In this document: piece after piece, positions 45,487 through 55,247 of the stretch | How the letters are laid out: every line of letters starts with the position of its first letter | How positions within the stretch are numbered: the first letter of the stretch is position 1 | From: an uncultured Anaerolineaceae bacterium | Lineage (GTDB): Bacteria; Chloroflexota; Anaerolineae; Anaerolineales; Anaerolineaceae | NCBI GenBank assembly: GCA_938020565.1 | Contig: CALIHP010000034.1 | Span: forward strand, 1-64,000 | Direction of reading: 5' to 3' | DNA: 64,000 bases | Translations under genes and position numbers: made by a program | The notes under the pieces: model-generated | Told to the model about the DNA's origin: nothing | Seen by the model: the letters and a program-made list of their open reading frames with translations, nothing else | Database searches by the model: none

Positions 45487-47146
45487 AATCCAATCCTATA
45501 TCGGGCCGTACCGGTTGCGGCGGTATTACGTGACGGGTCTCTGCGGATTGGAAATTATCGTGGGATCGGTCCTGCCGGCGCTTTTCGGAAACCTGGTTAC
45601 GAAGGTTCAGGAGCTCGAACCGCTGGCGGCGATCCTTCGGTACGGCGCGTTTCTTTTCGCTCTCGGGATTCTCGATATCTTATTAGACGTCTGGCAGAAT
45701 TACGAGTGGCATTCGTTCAGCATCGAATATGGCGATTATTTTCGCTTGCGGATGATGGAATGCGCTTTCCGGAAAAGCCCGGCGCTGATCCGGGAGAAGC
45801 AGAAGGACCTGCATTCCCGGATCCTGAACGACGGCGCGGTCGTCGCAGGGAAGATCGGGGTCGGGTTCCCGATGCTGACGCTGAATATCCTCCGGATCGC
45901 TTTGGTCCTTGGGTTCATGACGACGATTTCGCTGCGGTTATCGTTCGTGATCCTGGCGGTCGTTCCGGTCTACGTGGTCTTCCTGCAGTCCACTCAGCGG
46001 CAGATCCAGACGAACAGCCGGAAAGAGCGGGAAGCCTTTTCCGATCTCAACGCGGGGATCCGGGAAATCCTGTACGGCTTTTTTCAGATCAGGATTTTTC
46101 AGCGGGAGCCGTTCTTCCTGAAAAGGATTGAAGATCAGACAGACGGTTTCGAGACCTGTTCAAAATCGATCAAACGATACACGGCTTTTTCGGAGGGCAT
46201 CGGGAAATTGTTTACGACGCTCCTCCCGATCATCATCCTGATCCTGGGGTCGGTCGAGGTCGCGTCGGGGCGAATGACGCTCGGGAATCTTTTCTCGTTC
46301 TATTTTTACCTGAGCTTCCTTTACGAGCCGATGAATAATCTCGCGGATTATTTTACGTCGCTTCAGGTCGCGTTAGGCGTAGTCGACCGCGTTTTAGAAT
46401 TTTTAGAACCCGAACCGGCGGAAGAAAGCGATCGCGGCGAAAAAATCGAGTCCGTTCAGGAAATCCGGTTGGAAGACCTGTCCTTTTCTTATGCGCCGGG
46501 TTCGCCGGTCCTCGATCATTTTTCGCTCACGCTCTGGAAAGGGGACATCGTCGGCGTTATCGGCGCGTCGGGAAGCGGAAAAACGACGCTCGCGGAAATC
46601 CTGATGAAGCTGCATGACGCATATTCCGGCTCGATTCAGATCAACGGGAGCGAGCTTCGCGAGATCAGCCGCGATTCGTTTTATCGGAGGCTCTCCTATA
46701 TCGACCAGTCGCCGTTTATTTTTCAGGGAACGCTGAAAGAAAACATTGCGTTTGACGATGACGAACCGGATAAACTCCGGCGCGTCCTGCGGGACGTTCA
46801 GCTGGACGGGTTTCAGGACGCTGATCCGGAGGTTTTCCGGATCGACGACATGGGTCAGAATCTTTCCGGCGGCGAAAAACAGCGGATCGCGCTGGCCCGC
46901 GCGCTGTATAAGGACGCCGATTTCCTGATCCTCGACGAATTTACGTCTGCGCTGGACGAGGCGACGGAGGGCGAGATTATCTCTAAACTGAAAGAAAACA
47001 TTGCCAAAGATAGAATTATCCTCATGATTACGCATCGGAAAGCGCCGCTGCGAATCTGCAGCCATGTGGTCGAGCTGAGCTCCGTTCCTGCGCCCGCTCT
47101 GGATCAACGGGCAGCCCGGTCGTTCACAGCGGCGGAAATCTCCTGA
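45461..47146 (+). CDS. ABC transporter, fused permease and ATPase
   Basis: A 561-residue half-transporter that would work as a dimer. Six membrane helices occupy about 1-315. The ATPase domain (about 330-545) has Walker A GASGSGKTT, a Q-loop at DQSPF, signature LSGGEKQR and Walker B DFLILDEFTSALD, so it should be active and export-type. There is no peptidase domain. The start at 45461 is preferred over the ATG 6 nt earlier because GAGG then sits 7 nt upstream. It overlaps the 51-codon ORF. The substrate is unknown. Confidence 0.85.
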   Translation: MNSWRKLLKIQSYIGPYRLRRYYVTGLCGLEIIVGSVLPALFGNLVTKVQELEPLAAILRYGAFLFALGILDILLDVWQNYEWHSFSIEYGDYFRLRMMECAFRKSPALIREKQKDLHSRILNDGAVVAGKIGVGFPMLTLNILRIALVLGFMTTISLRLSFVILAVVPVYVVFLQSTQRQIQTNSRKEREAFSDLNAGIREILYGFFQIRIFQREPFFLKRIEDQTDGFETCSKSIKRYTAFSEGIGKLFTTLLPIIILILGSVEVASGRMTLGNLFSFYFYLSFLYEPMNNLADYFTSLQVALGVVDRVLEFLEPEPAEESDRGEKIESVQEIRLEDLSFSYAPGSPVLDHFSLTLWKGDIVGVIGASGSGKTTLAEILMKLHDAYSGSIQINGSELREISRDSFYRRLSYIDQSPFIFQGTLKENIAFDDDEPDKLRRVLRDVQLDGFQDADPEVFRIDDMGQNLSGGEKQRIALARALYKDADFLILDEFTSALDEATEGEIISKLKENIAKDRIILMITHRKAPLRICSHVVELSSVPAPALDQRAARSFTAAEIS

Positions 47147-47210
47147 CGGAGCGGCCCTTTTCTATTGTCTGAGCATGATGTTTTCACGCATGAAACCCAT
47201 CCATTTAACG

Positions 47211-47239
47211 TTGTCAAACTATCGCCGGTCGAGTAGAAT
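47211..47239 (+). promoter_or_regulatory. Promoter of corA, TTGTCA-N17-TAGAAT
   Basis: TTGTCA (47211-47216) and TAGAAT (47234-47239) are 17 nt apart, 46 nt before the corA ATG. No magnesium riboswitch is visible in the short leader. Confidence 0.7.
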
Positions 47240-47285
47240 TATTTTGTTGTCTGAAAAAAGATTAGAACGATAAGGGTGGTAGAAC

Positions 47286-48224
47286 ATGCTCAGTTATTAT
47301 AAGAATCAGGATTACGATTTGGAAAAAATTGACGAGCCTGTCGCGAACTGTTGGATTAACGCGGTAGCGCCTACCCCCGACGAGAAAAAGCTCCTGGTCA
47401 GTCTGGGGATTCCGCTCGATTATATTACCTACGCGCTCGACGCCGACGAGCGGTCCCGCGTTGAAGAGGAGGACGACGGGACGATCCTGATCGTCATTCG
47501 CGTTCCGCATTATGTCGGTTCGGACGAATCGGTCCCGTATATTACGATTCCGCTGGGAATTATCATCGTTGACAAGTATATCGTGACGATCAGCGCGACA
47601 GAATCGGAAATTATTTCGATCTTTGAACTGGGTCAGGCGGCGAAAATTTCGACGACGAAGCGCAACCGGTTTGCGCTTCGGATCCTGATGCGCGCGACTG
47701 TGAGCTTTCTGGACGATGTTCGTGAGATGTCGAAAGTGTTGGACGATCTGGAAGGCAAGCTTTATGCCTCGATGCGCAATACGGAGCTGCTGGCGCTGCT
47801 CCAGTATCAGAAATGCTACGTGTTCTTTGCGCAGGCGTTGAAGCAGAACGAGCTTGCGCTGTACCGTTTATCCAAGTATGAAAAAATCAAGCGTTTCGAC
47901 GAAGACGTCGAGCTGCTGGAGGATATTCTGGTTGAAAATACGCAGGCGATCGACATGACGAATATTACATCGTCAATTTTAGCCAACCTGATGGACGCGT
48001 ACGCTTCGGTCATTTCGAACAACCTGAACGTTGTGATGAAGCTGCTGGCGTCGGTGACGATTATCCTGAGTATTCCGAATATCATATCCGGCTTTTTTGG
48101 GATGAACGTTAATTTCGCTCCAGTCATTCAGCATAATCCGAACATGCCGACGATCCTGGCGGCGGTAACGCTGGGCGTTACGCTGGCGGTCGTCGTTCTC
48201 TTCTATCGTAAGGATTGGTTTTAG
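47286..48224 (+). CDS. corA: CorA family magnesium/divalent cation transporter
   Basis: A 312-residue CorA-type channel. A large acidic cytoplasmic domain is followed by two C-terminal membrane helices joined by the family signature GMN (in SGFFGMNVNF); the second helix ends in the basic RKDWF tail. It forms a pentameric Mg2+ (or Co2+/Ni2+) channel gated by internal Mg2+. GGGTGGT lies upstream of the ATG. It has its own promoter and is followed by an unrelated FAH-family gene. Confidence 0.9.
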   Translation: MLSYYKNQDYDLEKIDEPVANCWINAVAPTPDEKKLLVSLGIPLDYITYALDADERSRVEEEDDGTILIVIRVPHYVGSDESVPYITIPLGIIIVDKYIVTISATESEIISIFELGQAAKISTTKRNRFALRILMRATVSFLDDVREMSKVLDDLEGKLYASMRNTELLALLQYQKCYVFFAQALKQNELALYRLSKYEKIKRFDEDVELLEDILVENTQAIDMTNITSSILANLMDAYASVISNNLNVVMKLLASVTIILSIPNIISGFFGMNVNFAPVIQHNPNMPTILAAVTLGVTLAVVVLFYRKDWF

Positions 48225-48250
48225 ACAGCGGGACGATCTGAGGGACTGAA

Positions 48251-49030
48251 ATGCGCTTTATTCGCTACGTGGAAAATAACGAATCGACGGTCCGGACCGG
48301 CTGGATCTATCAGGAATGGGTCGGCGAGATCGAAGGGAACATGTTTACCGAATATCGCCGCGCGGAAGCCAGGACGCCGCTCGAAAAGGTGCGGCTGTTA
48401 GCGCCGATCCTTCCGGGAAAAATTATCGGCGTCGGCTGGAACTACGTCGATCATGCGAAGGAGTTCGACCGTCCGCTTCCGGAGGTTCCGACGGTTTTCC
48501 TGAAACCGGTCAGCGCGGTGATCGGGACGGGCGAAGGGGTCGTTCTGCCGCCGATCGCGGCGCAGGTGGAACATGAAAGCGAGCTGGCGATCGTTATCGG
48601 GCGACGCGCGAAGAACGTTTTAGCCGAAACGGCGAAATCGTATATTTTCGGATATACGATCGGAAACGATATTACCGCGCGCGATTTGCAGAAGAAGGAC
48701 GATACCTGGGCGAGGGCGAAGGGCTTCGATACGTTCTGTCCGCTGGGACCCTGGATCGAGACCGAATTCGAGCCCGCGGACGCGATGATCAGCTGCAGCG
48801 TGAATTCCAACCTTCGGCAGATGGCTTCCACCCGCGACATGATTTTTCCGGTGAATTCGCTGATCGCGTATATTTCGTCGATCATGACGCTGGAGCCCGG
48901 GGATGTGATCCTGACCGGGACGCCGGCGGGACCGGCGAAGCTCGAATCGGGCGATATCATTGAAGCGTCGATCGAGGGAATCGGGCGGCTGGTCAATCCG
49001 GTCGTGTCAGGTCCAACCGCGACGATCTGA
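48251..49030 (+). CDS. Fumarylacetoacetate hydrolase family protein
   Basis: A 259-residue FAH-fold enzyme. The catalytic core has GVGWNYVDHAKE, VEHESELAIVIG with the metal-binding acidic residues, NDITARDLQ and GDVILTGTPAG. The nearest functions are acylpyruvate hydrolase, oxaloacetate decarboxylase and 2-hydroxyhepta-2,4-diene-1,7-dioate isomerase; sequence alone does not decide. GAGGGA precedes the ATG. A 533-nt gap follows. Confidence 0.87.
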   Translation: MRFIRYVENNESTVRTGWIYQEWVGEIEGNMFTEYRRAEARTPLEKVRLLAPILPGKIIGVGWNYVDHAKEFDRPLPEVPTVFLKPVSAVIGTGEGVVLPPIAAQVEHESELAIVIGRRAKNVLAETAKSYIFGYTIGNDITARDLQKKDDTWARAKGFDTFCPLGPWIETEFEPADAMISCSVNSNLRQMASTRDMIFPVNSLIAYISSIMTLEPGDVILTGTPAGPAKLESGDIIEASIEGIGRLVNPVVSGPTATI

Positions 49031-49163
49031 CGAATCGCCGTGGTTCGATCGTAAAATGATGCCTGCTCGCTGAGCATCCGGTTATACAGCGTGGAGGAGG
49101 CCATCAGCTCCGCGGCTTTATCGCGCAGTCCTGCCGCCAAGAGAACCTGATTGATTTTTTTTA

Positions 49164-49192
49164 CTGTCGGGATCGCCTTCCCGACAGGCGAT
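49164..49192 (+). terminator. Alternative hairpins after the FAH gene
   Basis: CTGTCGGGA (49164-49172) pairs perfectly with TCCCGACAG (49179-49187). The overlapping ATCGCC (49172-49177) pairs with GGCGAT (49187-49192), which is followed by GTTTTCCTTT. Only one can form at a time. It may end the FAH transcript. Confidence 0.4.
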
Positions 49193-49304
49193 GTTTTCCT
49201 TTAGAGAAATAGACGACAGCTGTGCGTCCTGAAAAAAACATGAAAAAAGGTTGAATCGGACGTTCCGGGGCTCCATGCGCATGGCGCCATGAAAGATTCT
49301 GGAC

Positions 49305-49472
49305 ATGGCGGATGGATTCGCTGGCTTCGCGCTGTTCTGGCTGTTCATATTGAGTTGGCTTTTTATTTGGTTAATCGGCTCGCTGCGATGTTTGGAGGAT
49401 TCCAATAATCTTGCCCGCATGAATCCTATAAATTTTCCGAAGGTTGGCGGTCCGGCTCATTTTTCAGTATAA
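49305..49472 (+). CDS. Possible small membrane protein (55 aa)
   Basis: The ATG at 49305 opens 55 codons with a Trp- and Phe-rich membrane segment (about residues 5-26: FAGFALFWLFILSWLFIWLI) and a polar tail. There is no strong ribosome-binding site, and the last codons overlap the yebC -10. It could be chance, but the hydrophobic run is long for non-coding DNA. Confidence 0.25.
   Translation: MADGFAGFALFWLFILSWLFIWLIGSLRCLEDSNNLARMNPINFPKVGGPAHFSV
49444..49472 (+). promoter_or_regulatory. Promoter of yebC, TTGGCG-N17-TATAAT
   Basis: TTGGCG (49444-49449) and a perfect TATAAT (49467-49472) are 17 nt apart. The leader of about 85 nt ends with GAGAGGA before the yebC ATG. Confidence 0.65.
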
Positions 49473-49563
49473 TTATAGCGCTTATTTCTTAGAAAATGAG
49501 TTCGGTGCAAAACCGATCTGAAAAACTTAAGTCTGATTCTTAATTATCTGAGAGGATTAAACT

Positions 49564-50322
49564 ATGTCCGGACATTCACATTGGGCTACGATTAAACGAA
49601 AGAAAGGCGCGGGGGACGCGAAGCGCGGTCAGTTATTTACGAAGCTGGCGAAAGAGATTACGTTGGCAGCGCGTGAAGGCGGCGGCGACGTCAATACGAA
49701 TTTCAAGCTGCGGCTGAGTATCGACAAGGCGCGTTCGAACAACATGCCGAAGGACAGCATCGATCGCGCTATCAAACGCGGGACCGGCGAATCCAAGGAC
49801 GGCGTCGAATTTACCAACACGGTTTACGAAGGCTATGGGCCGAAGGGATCGGCGCTGATTATCGAGTGTGTCACGGAGAATAAGAATCGGACGGTCGCCG
49901 ACGTCAGGCATCAGCTTTCCCGGTCGGGCGGTTCGCTCGGCGAATCGGGTTCGGTCGCCTGGCAGTTTACCCAGCGCGCGTTCTTCCTCCTGACCGGCGA
50001 CGATCTGGATTTCGATCGGGTTTTTGAGCTGGCGCTCGAAAACGGCGGCGACGATATCGAGGAATCCGACGATGGGATCGAGATTTTAGCGCCGGTCGAG
50101 AATTTCAAGATTCTTTCCGACGCGCTGCTGAAAGCGAACCTGCATATTGAAGAAGCTCAGCTGAAGATGATCCCGAATACGCCGGTGGATTTATCGCTTG
50201 AGGACACGCTGCAGGTTCTGCGCTGCGTCGAATCGCTGGAGGATATGGACGACGTCCAGACGGTTTATCACAACCTGAATATTTCTGACGAGGTTTACGC
50301 CGCGCTGGAATCCGATAATTAG
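49564..50322 (+). CDS. YebC/PmpR family protein
   Basis: A 252-residue protein starting SGHSHWATIKRKKGAGDAKRG, the hallmark of YebC, with NMPKDSIDRAIKRGTGE further on. Members are DNA-binding regulators or, as shown more recently for some, factors easing translation of difficult sequences. In many bacteria yebC precedes ruvC, as here (gap 6 nt), which supports the cluster assignment. Confidence 0.93.
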   Translation: MSGHSHWATIKRKKGAGDAKRGQLFTKLAKEITLAAREGGGDVNTNFKLRLSIDKARSNNMPKDSIDRAIKRGTGESKDGVEFTNTVYEGYGPKGSALIIECVTENKNRTVADVRHQLSRSGGSLGESGSVAWQFTQRAFFLLTGDDLDFDRVFELALENGGDDIEESDDGIEILAPVENFKILSDALLKANLHIEEAQLKMIPNTPVDLSLEDTLQVLRCVESLEDMDDVQTVYHNLNISDEVYAALESDN

Positions 50323-50328
50323 TTTCGG

Positions 50329-50823
50329 ATGATATTTCTGGGAATCGACCCCGGGACGGCGCTGACCGGTTACGGCTTCGTAACTCAGGACGCGGATGGG
50401 AGTCTGTCGGCGATTGACTATGGCGTGATCGCAACCGGGGCGCACGAAAAGCCGGAGTACCGGCTGAAAACGCTGTACGAGTCGTTATCCCGGAAAATAC
50501 TTCTCCATCAACCCCAATGCGGCGCGGTGGAGAAGTTGTTTTTTCGGCGAAACGTCACGACGGCGATTTCGGTCGGACAGGCGCGCGGCGTGATTCTCCT
50601 GAGCTTCGCTCAGGCGAAGCTTCCTTTAGCCGAGTTTACGCCGATGGAAATCAAGCAGTCGGTCGTCGGCTATGGCGGCGCAGAGAAGAAACAGGTTCAG
50701 CTGATGGTCAAAGCGATTTTAAACCTTGATCAGGTCCCGAAGCCGGACGACGCAGCGGACGCTCTGGCGGTTGCGATATGCTGTGCGCATAGTTATCGCT
50801 TTTTGGAGGTCATGAATGGATAG
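50329..50823 (+). CDS. ruvC: Holliday junction resolvase RuvC
   Basis: A 164-residue endonuclease resolving Holliday junctions. The catalytic acids D7 (GIDPG), E68 (VEKLFF), D141 and D144 (DDAADALA) are all present. It overlaps the next gene by 8 nt. Confidence 0.96.
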   Translation: MIFLGIDPGTALTGYGFVTQDADGSLSAIDYGVIATGAHEKPEYRLKTLYESLSRKILLHQPQCGAVEKLFFRRNVTTAISVGQARGVILLSFAQAKLPLAEFTPMEIKQSVVGYGGAEKKQVQLMVKAILNLDQVPKPDDAADALAVAICCAHSYRFLEVMNG

Positions 50824-51634
50824 CGTCTTCATTCAGAGCCCCGGCAACGCCCGGATCAAAGAGATTCGCAGGCTTCGAGAACGAAAATACCTGAAGGATT
50901 CCCCGCTTTTTTATATGGAAGGGACGCGGATCGTCGGCGAGGCGTTTCGCGCCGCCCCCTGCGCCGTTGAAACGCTGATTGTTGCGCCGGAGCTGATCCG
51001 GAGCGATTTCGCGGCGGAGCTGGCCGGAGAGGCGGCGAAAAAAGGGATCGAAGTCCTGACGCTGAGCGCGGCGGCGTTCGGTTCCATCTCGATCAAGGAG
51101 AATCCACAGGGGATCGCAGCGCTTGGGCGCAAGCGGCAGGCTTCTTTCGCGGATTTAACGATCGAACCAGGACTGTATCTGGCGCTGAATTCGGTCGCGG
51201 ATCCCGGGAATCTGGGGACGATGATCCGGACGGCGGACGCGGTGGACTGCCGCGGGGTATTCCTGATCGGCGATTCGGTCAGCCCGTACGATATCGGCGC
51301 GATCCGCGGATCGATGGGCGCTGTTTTTACCCAGAAAATCGTAACGACATCGTACGGCGCGTTTTTGGACTGGAAACGGGAGTATGGGATCCGCCTGATC
51401 GGAACGGCCGACAGCGCGGCGTCGGATTATCTGGAGGTTGATATACCCGATACCGCGATCGTCATGATGGGGTCGGAACGGGAAGGCCTGACCGGGACCC
51501 AGCTCGCTGATTGCGACGCGGTCGCGCGGATCCCGATGCTGCGGAGCTGCGACTCGCTGAATCTGGCGGTGGCGGCGGGCGTCATGCTGTATCAGGCGTA
51601 TAACGTTCAGCGGGGCTATCATTTAAGAAAGTAA
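50816..51634 (+). CDS. TrmH/SpoU family RNA 2'-O-ribose methyltransferase
   Basis: A 272-residue SPOUT methyltransferase. The N-terminal L30e-like substrate-binding part (1-105) precedes the knotted catalytic domain with motif 1 DPGNLGTMIRTADA, motif 2 MMGSEREGL and motif 3 SLNLAVAAGVMLY. The target, 23S rRNA or tRNA, is not decided. It sits between ruvC and ruvA, overlapping ruvC by 8 nt and preceding ruvA by 2 nt. Confidence 0.9.
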   Translation: MDSVFIQSPGNARIKEIRRLRERKYLKDSPLFYMEGTRIVGEAFRAAPCAVETLIVAPELIRSDFAAELAGEAAKKGIEVLTLSAAAFGSISIKENPQGIAALGRKRQASFADLTIEPGLYLALNSVADPGNLGTMIRTADAVDCRGVFLIGDSVSPYDIGAIRGSMGAVFTQKIVTTSYGAFLDWKREYGIRLIGTADSAASDYLEVDIPDTAIVMMGSEREGLTGTQLADCDAVARIPMLRSCDSLNLAVAAGVMLYQAYNVQRGYHLRK

Positions 51635-51636
51635 CT

Positions 51637-52215
51637 ATGATCGCGAGTATTCAGGGAATCGTTCAGCGGAAGAAAAAAGATTCGATTGTCGTCTCGGTTC
51701 AGGGTCTGGGGCTGCAGGTTTTCGCTCCGATCGAGACGATTTCGAACGCTGAAATTGGAAAAGAGCTGTTTTTATTTACTGCGTTTATCGTTCGGCAGGA
51801 CGCAATGCTGCTGTTCGGGTTTACGACCGAAGAGGAGCTGGAATATTTTGAGCTCCTGATCGGCGCGAACGGCGTCGGTCCGAAAATGGCGCTGGCGATC
51901 CTGTCGACGTTGAATCCTGCGGCGATCCGGCGAGCGGTCGCGAGCGAGGAGGCGGGATTGCTTTCGCGCGTTCCGGGCGTGGGAAAAAAAACGGCGCAGA
52001 AGATCCTGCTCCATCTTCAAGGGAAGGTTCCGGCGGAAAGCGGCGCGTTTTCGGAGAACGTTCCTTCGAGCGCGGTCGATTTCGAGGTCGTAGAAGCGCT
52101 GACCGCGCTTGGCTACAGTCTGGTTCAGGCGCAGGCCGCCATCCAGTCGATCCCGAAGGATACGCCCGGGACGGTCGAGGACCGGATTCGCGCTGCGCTT
52201 CGATCGTTCGGATAA
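51637..52215 (+). CDS. ruvA: Holliday junction branch migration protein RuvA
   Basis: A 192-residue protein with the OB-fold N-terminus ([10 protein letters not shown]), two helix-hairpin-helix motifs ([14 protein letters not shown] and [13 protein letters not shown], residues about 78-120) and the C-terminal RuvB-binding domain (about 148-192). Its partner ruvB does not follow, so it must be elsewhere in the genome. uvrA is next, 29 nt away. Confidence 0.95.
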   Translation: MIASIQGIVQRKKKDSIVVSVQGLGLQVFAPIETISNAEIGKELFLFTAFIVRQDAMLLFGFTTEEELEYFELLIGANGVGPKMALAILSTLNPAAIRRAVASEEAGLLSRVPGVGKKTAQKILLHLQGKVPAESGAFSENVPSSAVDFEVVEALTALGYSLVQAQAAIQSIPKDTPGTVEDRIRAALRSFG

Positions 52216-52244
52216 TTCGCGGATAGGAAACGATAAAAGAATTT

Positions 52245-55163
52245 ATGGCTGATTTGAATACGATTCGCGTCATCGGGGCGCGGACGCATAACCTGAAAAA
52301 TATTACTGTCGAGATCCCGCGCGAAAAGCTCGTCGTTATCACGGGCCTTTCCGGGTCGGGAAAATCGTCGCTGGCGTTCGATACGATTTTCGCCGAGGGT
52401 CAGCGGCGCTACGTCGAATCGCTTTCTTCTTACGCGCGTCAATTTCTGGGACAGATGGATAAGCCGGACGTCGACGCGATCGAAGGACTTTCGCCGGCGG
52501 TTTCGATCGATCAGAAAGGAACGAACCGCAACCCGCGCTCGACGGTCGGCACGATTACTGAAATCTATGATTATTTGCGGCTGCTTTTCGCTCGTGTCGG
52601 CGTTCCCCATTGTCCCGAATGCGGCAGGGTGGTCTTCAAGCAGACCTCCGACGAGATAATCGCGCAGATTGAAAAATTCCCGAACGGGACGCGTCTCCTG
52701 ATTCTCGCGCCGGTCGTTCGCGCGCGGAAAGGGACGTATCAGGTCGTCTTAGACGAGATCCGCAAGGGCGGCTTCGTCCGCGTTCGGATCGATGGGACGA
52801 TTTATTCGCTCGACGAAGAAATTACGCTCGACCGCTATAAGAAGCATACGATCGAGGCTGTCGTTGATCGGATCGTTATCCGCGCGGCTGAATCCGACGA
52901 AGAAGCGGCGCAGAATCGGACGCGGCTGGCGGACTCGGTCGAAACCGCGCTGAAAGTTGGGGAAGGCTATATGACGGTCTGCGACCTGACGCAGGATCCG
53001 CCCGTCGACCACGCGTTTTCCGAATTTTTAGCCTGCCCGGTTCATGGGATTTCGATTCCGGAGATTGAACCGAGTTCGTTTTCGTTCAATACGCCGAACG
53101 GGGCGTGTCCCGAATGCCAGGGGTTGGGATTCAAACAGGAAATCGATCCGGATTTAATCGTTCCGGACCGAAGCTTATCGCTTCAGGAAGGGGCGATCCG
53201 CGTTCTTGAATGGCACGCCGGATCGAACGACGACATGTCGTATACCTGGCAGGAGCTGAAAGCGGTCGCGGAGGCGTACGCGTTTGACCTGACGACGCCG
53301 TTCGGTAAGCTGACAAAAGAACAGCAGAACGTCATCCTTTTCGGCTCGAAGACGCGGAAAATCAGGATGCAGTTCTCAGGGCGGAACAACCGCGTTTCTT
53401 CGATCGAAGCGCCGTTCGAAGGCGTTATCCCCAACCTGGAGCGGCGTTTCCGCGAGACGAATTCTGAATGGATCCGGACGCGGATTGCCGATTTCATGGC
53501 GGTCAGGCCCTGTCCGCACTGCGGAGGGAAACGGCTCTGCCCGTCGTCGTTAGCGGTCACGGTCAAGAATAAGAATATCATCGAAGTTACGGAACAGAAC
53601 GTCGCCGAATCGTATCGCTGGATTTCCGAGATTGAGGAAGATCATGAAATATTCTCCGACAGGGAACATCAGATCGCGGATAAGATTTTCAAAGAGATCC
53701 ATAACCGTCTTGAATTCCTCGTCAACGTCGGGCTCGATTACCTGACGCTGGATCGATCCGCGGGAACGCTTTCCGGCGGCGAGGCGCAGCGGATCCGGCT
53801 GGCGACGCAGATCGGTTCGCGGCTGATGGGCGTCCTGTACGTTCTGGACGAGCCGTCGATCGGGCTTCATCCGCGCGATAACGATAAATTGCTGATGACG
53901 CTGAAACAGCTTCGCGACCAGGGTAATACGGTTCTGGTCGTGGAGCATGATACCGATACGATCGAAGCGGCGGACTGGATTGTCGATATCGGCCCGGGCG
54001 CGGGCGTCAACGGCGGAAATGTCGTCGCCTCGGGTCCGCTGGCGTCTATTTTGGAAAATAAGAATTCGCTGACCGCCGATTATATTACCGGTCGGAAGGT
54101 CGTTCCCGTTCCGGCGCGGCTTCGCGAAGGACACGGAAAATCGCTTCGGATCATTGGAGCGGCGGAAAACAACCTGAAAAATATTGACGTCGAAATTCCG
54201 TTGGGAAAGCTGGTCTGTATTACCGGGTCGTCGGGGAGCGGGAAGTCGACGCTGATGAACGATATTTTATATAACGTTCTGGCGCGCGATCTGAACCGTG
54301 CGAAAACGACGCCGGGAAAATTTAAAAAGATCGAAGGAATTTCCTATCTTGATAAGGTTATCGATATCGACCAGTCTCCGATCGGACGGACGCCGCGGTC
54401 GAACCCTGGGACGTATACCGGCGTTTTTGACGAGATCCGAAAGCTGTTTGCCGGACTGCCGGAAAGTAACCTGCGCGGGTATACGGCGGGGCGGTTTTCG
54501 TTCAATGTTCATGGCGGACGGTGCGAGGCCTGCGAAGGGCAGGGCGTGACCAAGATCGAGATGCATTTCCTGCCGGATATTTTCGTTGAATGCGACGTTT
54601 GTCATGGGAAGCGGTTTAATAATGAAACGCTTCAGGTCAAATATAAAGGAAAGAATATCGCCGACGTTTTGGATATGACGATCGACGAGGGGATTGAATT
54701 TTTTGACGCTTTCGAACCGATCAGGAATAAACTCCGCGTTCTTCAGGAGGTCGGGCTGGGCTATATCCGGATTGGTCAGGCTGGAACGACGCTGTCCGGC
54801 GGCGAGGCACAGCGGGTCAAATTAGCGAAGGAGCTGTCGAAGCGGGCGACCGGACGGACGTTGTATGTTCTTGACGAGCCGTCGGTCGGGCTGCATGCCG
54901 CCGACGTACACCGGCTGGTCGACGTGCTGGATCAGCTGGTCGACGCAGGGAATTCCGTTTTGATCATCGAGCACAACCTGGATATTATTAAAGTCGCGGA
55001 TTACATTATCGATCTGGGCCCCGAGGGCGGGGTTCGCGGCGGAGAGGTTGTCGCGACCGGAACGCCCGACGAAGTCGCGGCTGTCGAAAGATCGTATACA
55101 GGGCAGTATTTGCGCGAGACGCTTCGGAAGACACGCGAGCTGATGAAGGCGAACGCGCGCTGA
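52245..55163 (+). CDS. uvrA: Excinuclease ABC subunit A
   Basis: A 972-residue damage-recognition ATPase of nucleotide excision repair. The first P-loop GLSGSGKSS is at 34-42, the second GSSGSGKST near 650; two LSGGEAQR signatures and the C-terminal zinc finger (CEAC...CDVC) are present. In the first zinc module CPVC reads CPVH, a Cys-to-His ligand change also seen in relatives. It lies in the yebC-ruvC-MTase-ruvA string. I see no SOS-like box in its short upstream gap. Confidence 0.97.
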   Translation: MADLNTIRVIGARTHNLKNITVEIPREKLVVITGLSGSGKSSLAFDTIFAEGQRRYVESLSSYARQFLGQMDKPDVDAIEGLSPAVSIDQKGTNRNPRSTVGTITEIYDYLRLLFARVGVPHCPECGRVVFKQTSDEIIAQIEKFPNGTRLLILAPVVRARKGTYQVVLDEIRKGGFVRVRIDGTIYSLDEEITLDRYKKHTIEAVVDRIVIRAAESDEEAAQNRTRLADSVETALKVGEGYMTVCDLTQDPPVDHAFSEFLACPVHGISIPEIEPSSFSFNTPNGACPECQGLGFKQEIDPDLIVPDRSLSLQEGAIRVLEWHAGSNDDMSYTWQELKAVAEAYAFDLTTPFGKLTKEQQNVILFGSKTRKIRMQFSGRNNRVSSIEAPFEGVIPNLERRFRETNSEWIRTRIADFMAVRPCPHCGGKRLCPSSLAVTVKNKNIIEVTEQNVAESYRWISEIEEDHEIFSDREHQIADKIFKEIHNRLEFLVNVGLDYLTLDRSAGTLSGGEAQRIRLATQIGSRLMGVLYVLDEPSIGLHPRDNDKLLMTLKQLRDQGNTVLVVEHDTDTIEAADWIVDIGPGAGVNGGNVVASGPLASILENKNSLTADYITGRKVVPVPARLREGHGKSLRIIGAAENNLKNIDVEIPLGKLVCITGSSGSGKSTLMNDILYNVLARDLNRAKTTPGKFKKIEGISYLDKVIDIDQSPIGRTPRSNPGTYTGVFDEIRKLFAGLPESNLRGYTAGRFSFNVHGGRCEACEGQGVTKIEMHFLPDIFVECDVCHGKRFNNETLQVKYKGKNIADVLDMTIDEGIEFFDAFEPIRNKLRVLQEVGLGYIRIGQAGTTLSGGEAQRVKLAKELSKRATGRTLYVLDEPSVGLHAADVHRLVDVLDQLVDAGNSVLIIEHNLDIIKVADYIIDLGPEGGVRGGEVVATGTPDEVAAVERSYTGQYLRETLRKTRELMKANAR

Positions 55164-55167
55164 CCGG

Positions 55168-55196
55168 TTGGCAAACTGCCTGCAATTGTGTAAAAT
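55168..55196 (+). promoter_or_regulatory. Promoter of the LysM gene, TTGGCA-N17-TAAAAT
   Basis: TTGGCA (55168-55173) and TAAAAT (55191-55196) are 17 nt apart, just after the uvrA stop and about 50 nt before the next ATG. Confidence 0.65.
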
Positions 55197-55247
55197 ATAC
55201 AAAGAGAAAGCGAATCGGAGGCCCCGATTGAACGAAAGGACGCGGAC

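Larger units (their letters stand above)
49031..49563. other. 533-nt intergenic region between the FAH gene and yebC
   Basis: It contains a hairpin set at 49164-49192, a possible 55-codon ORF (49305-49472) for a membrane peptide, and the yebC promoter (49444-49472). On the minus strand 49203-49031 reads as a coding-like stretch (INQVLLAAGLRDKAAELMAS and onward) with no clear start, possibly a gene remnant. No RNA gene is recognised. Confidence 0.4.

Noticed and set aside
956..49187. REP-like dispersed repeat family based on GCCGCCTC-containing hairpins (956-980, 4005-4022, 13573-13588)
   Set aside because: The three share only a short GC-rich word and differ in arms and loops; two are explained as terminators.
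50329..55163. Missing ruvB after ruvA as a sign of gene loss
   Set aside because: ruvB is often unlinked from ruvCA in other bacteria; the window cannot show absence from the genome.
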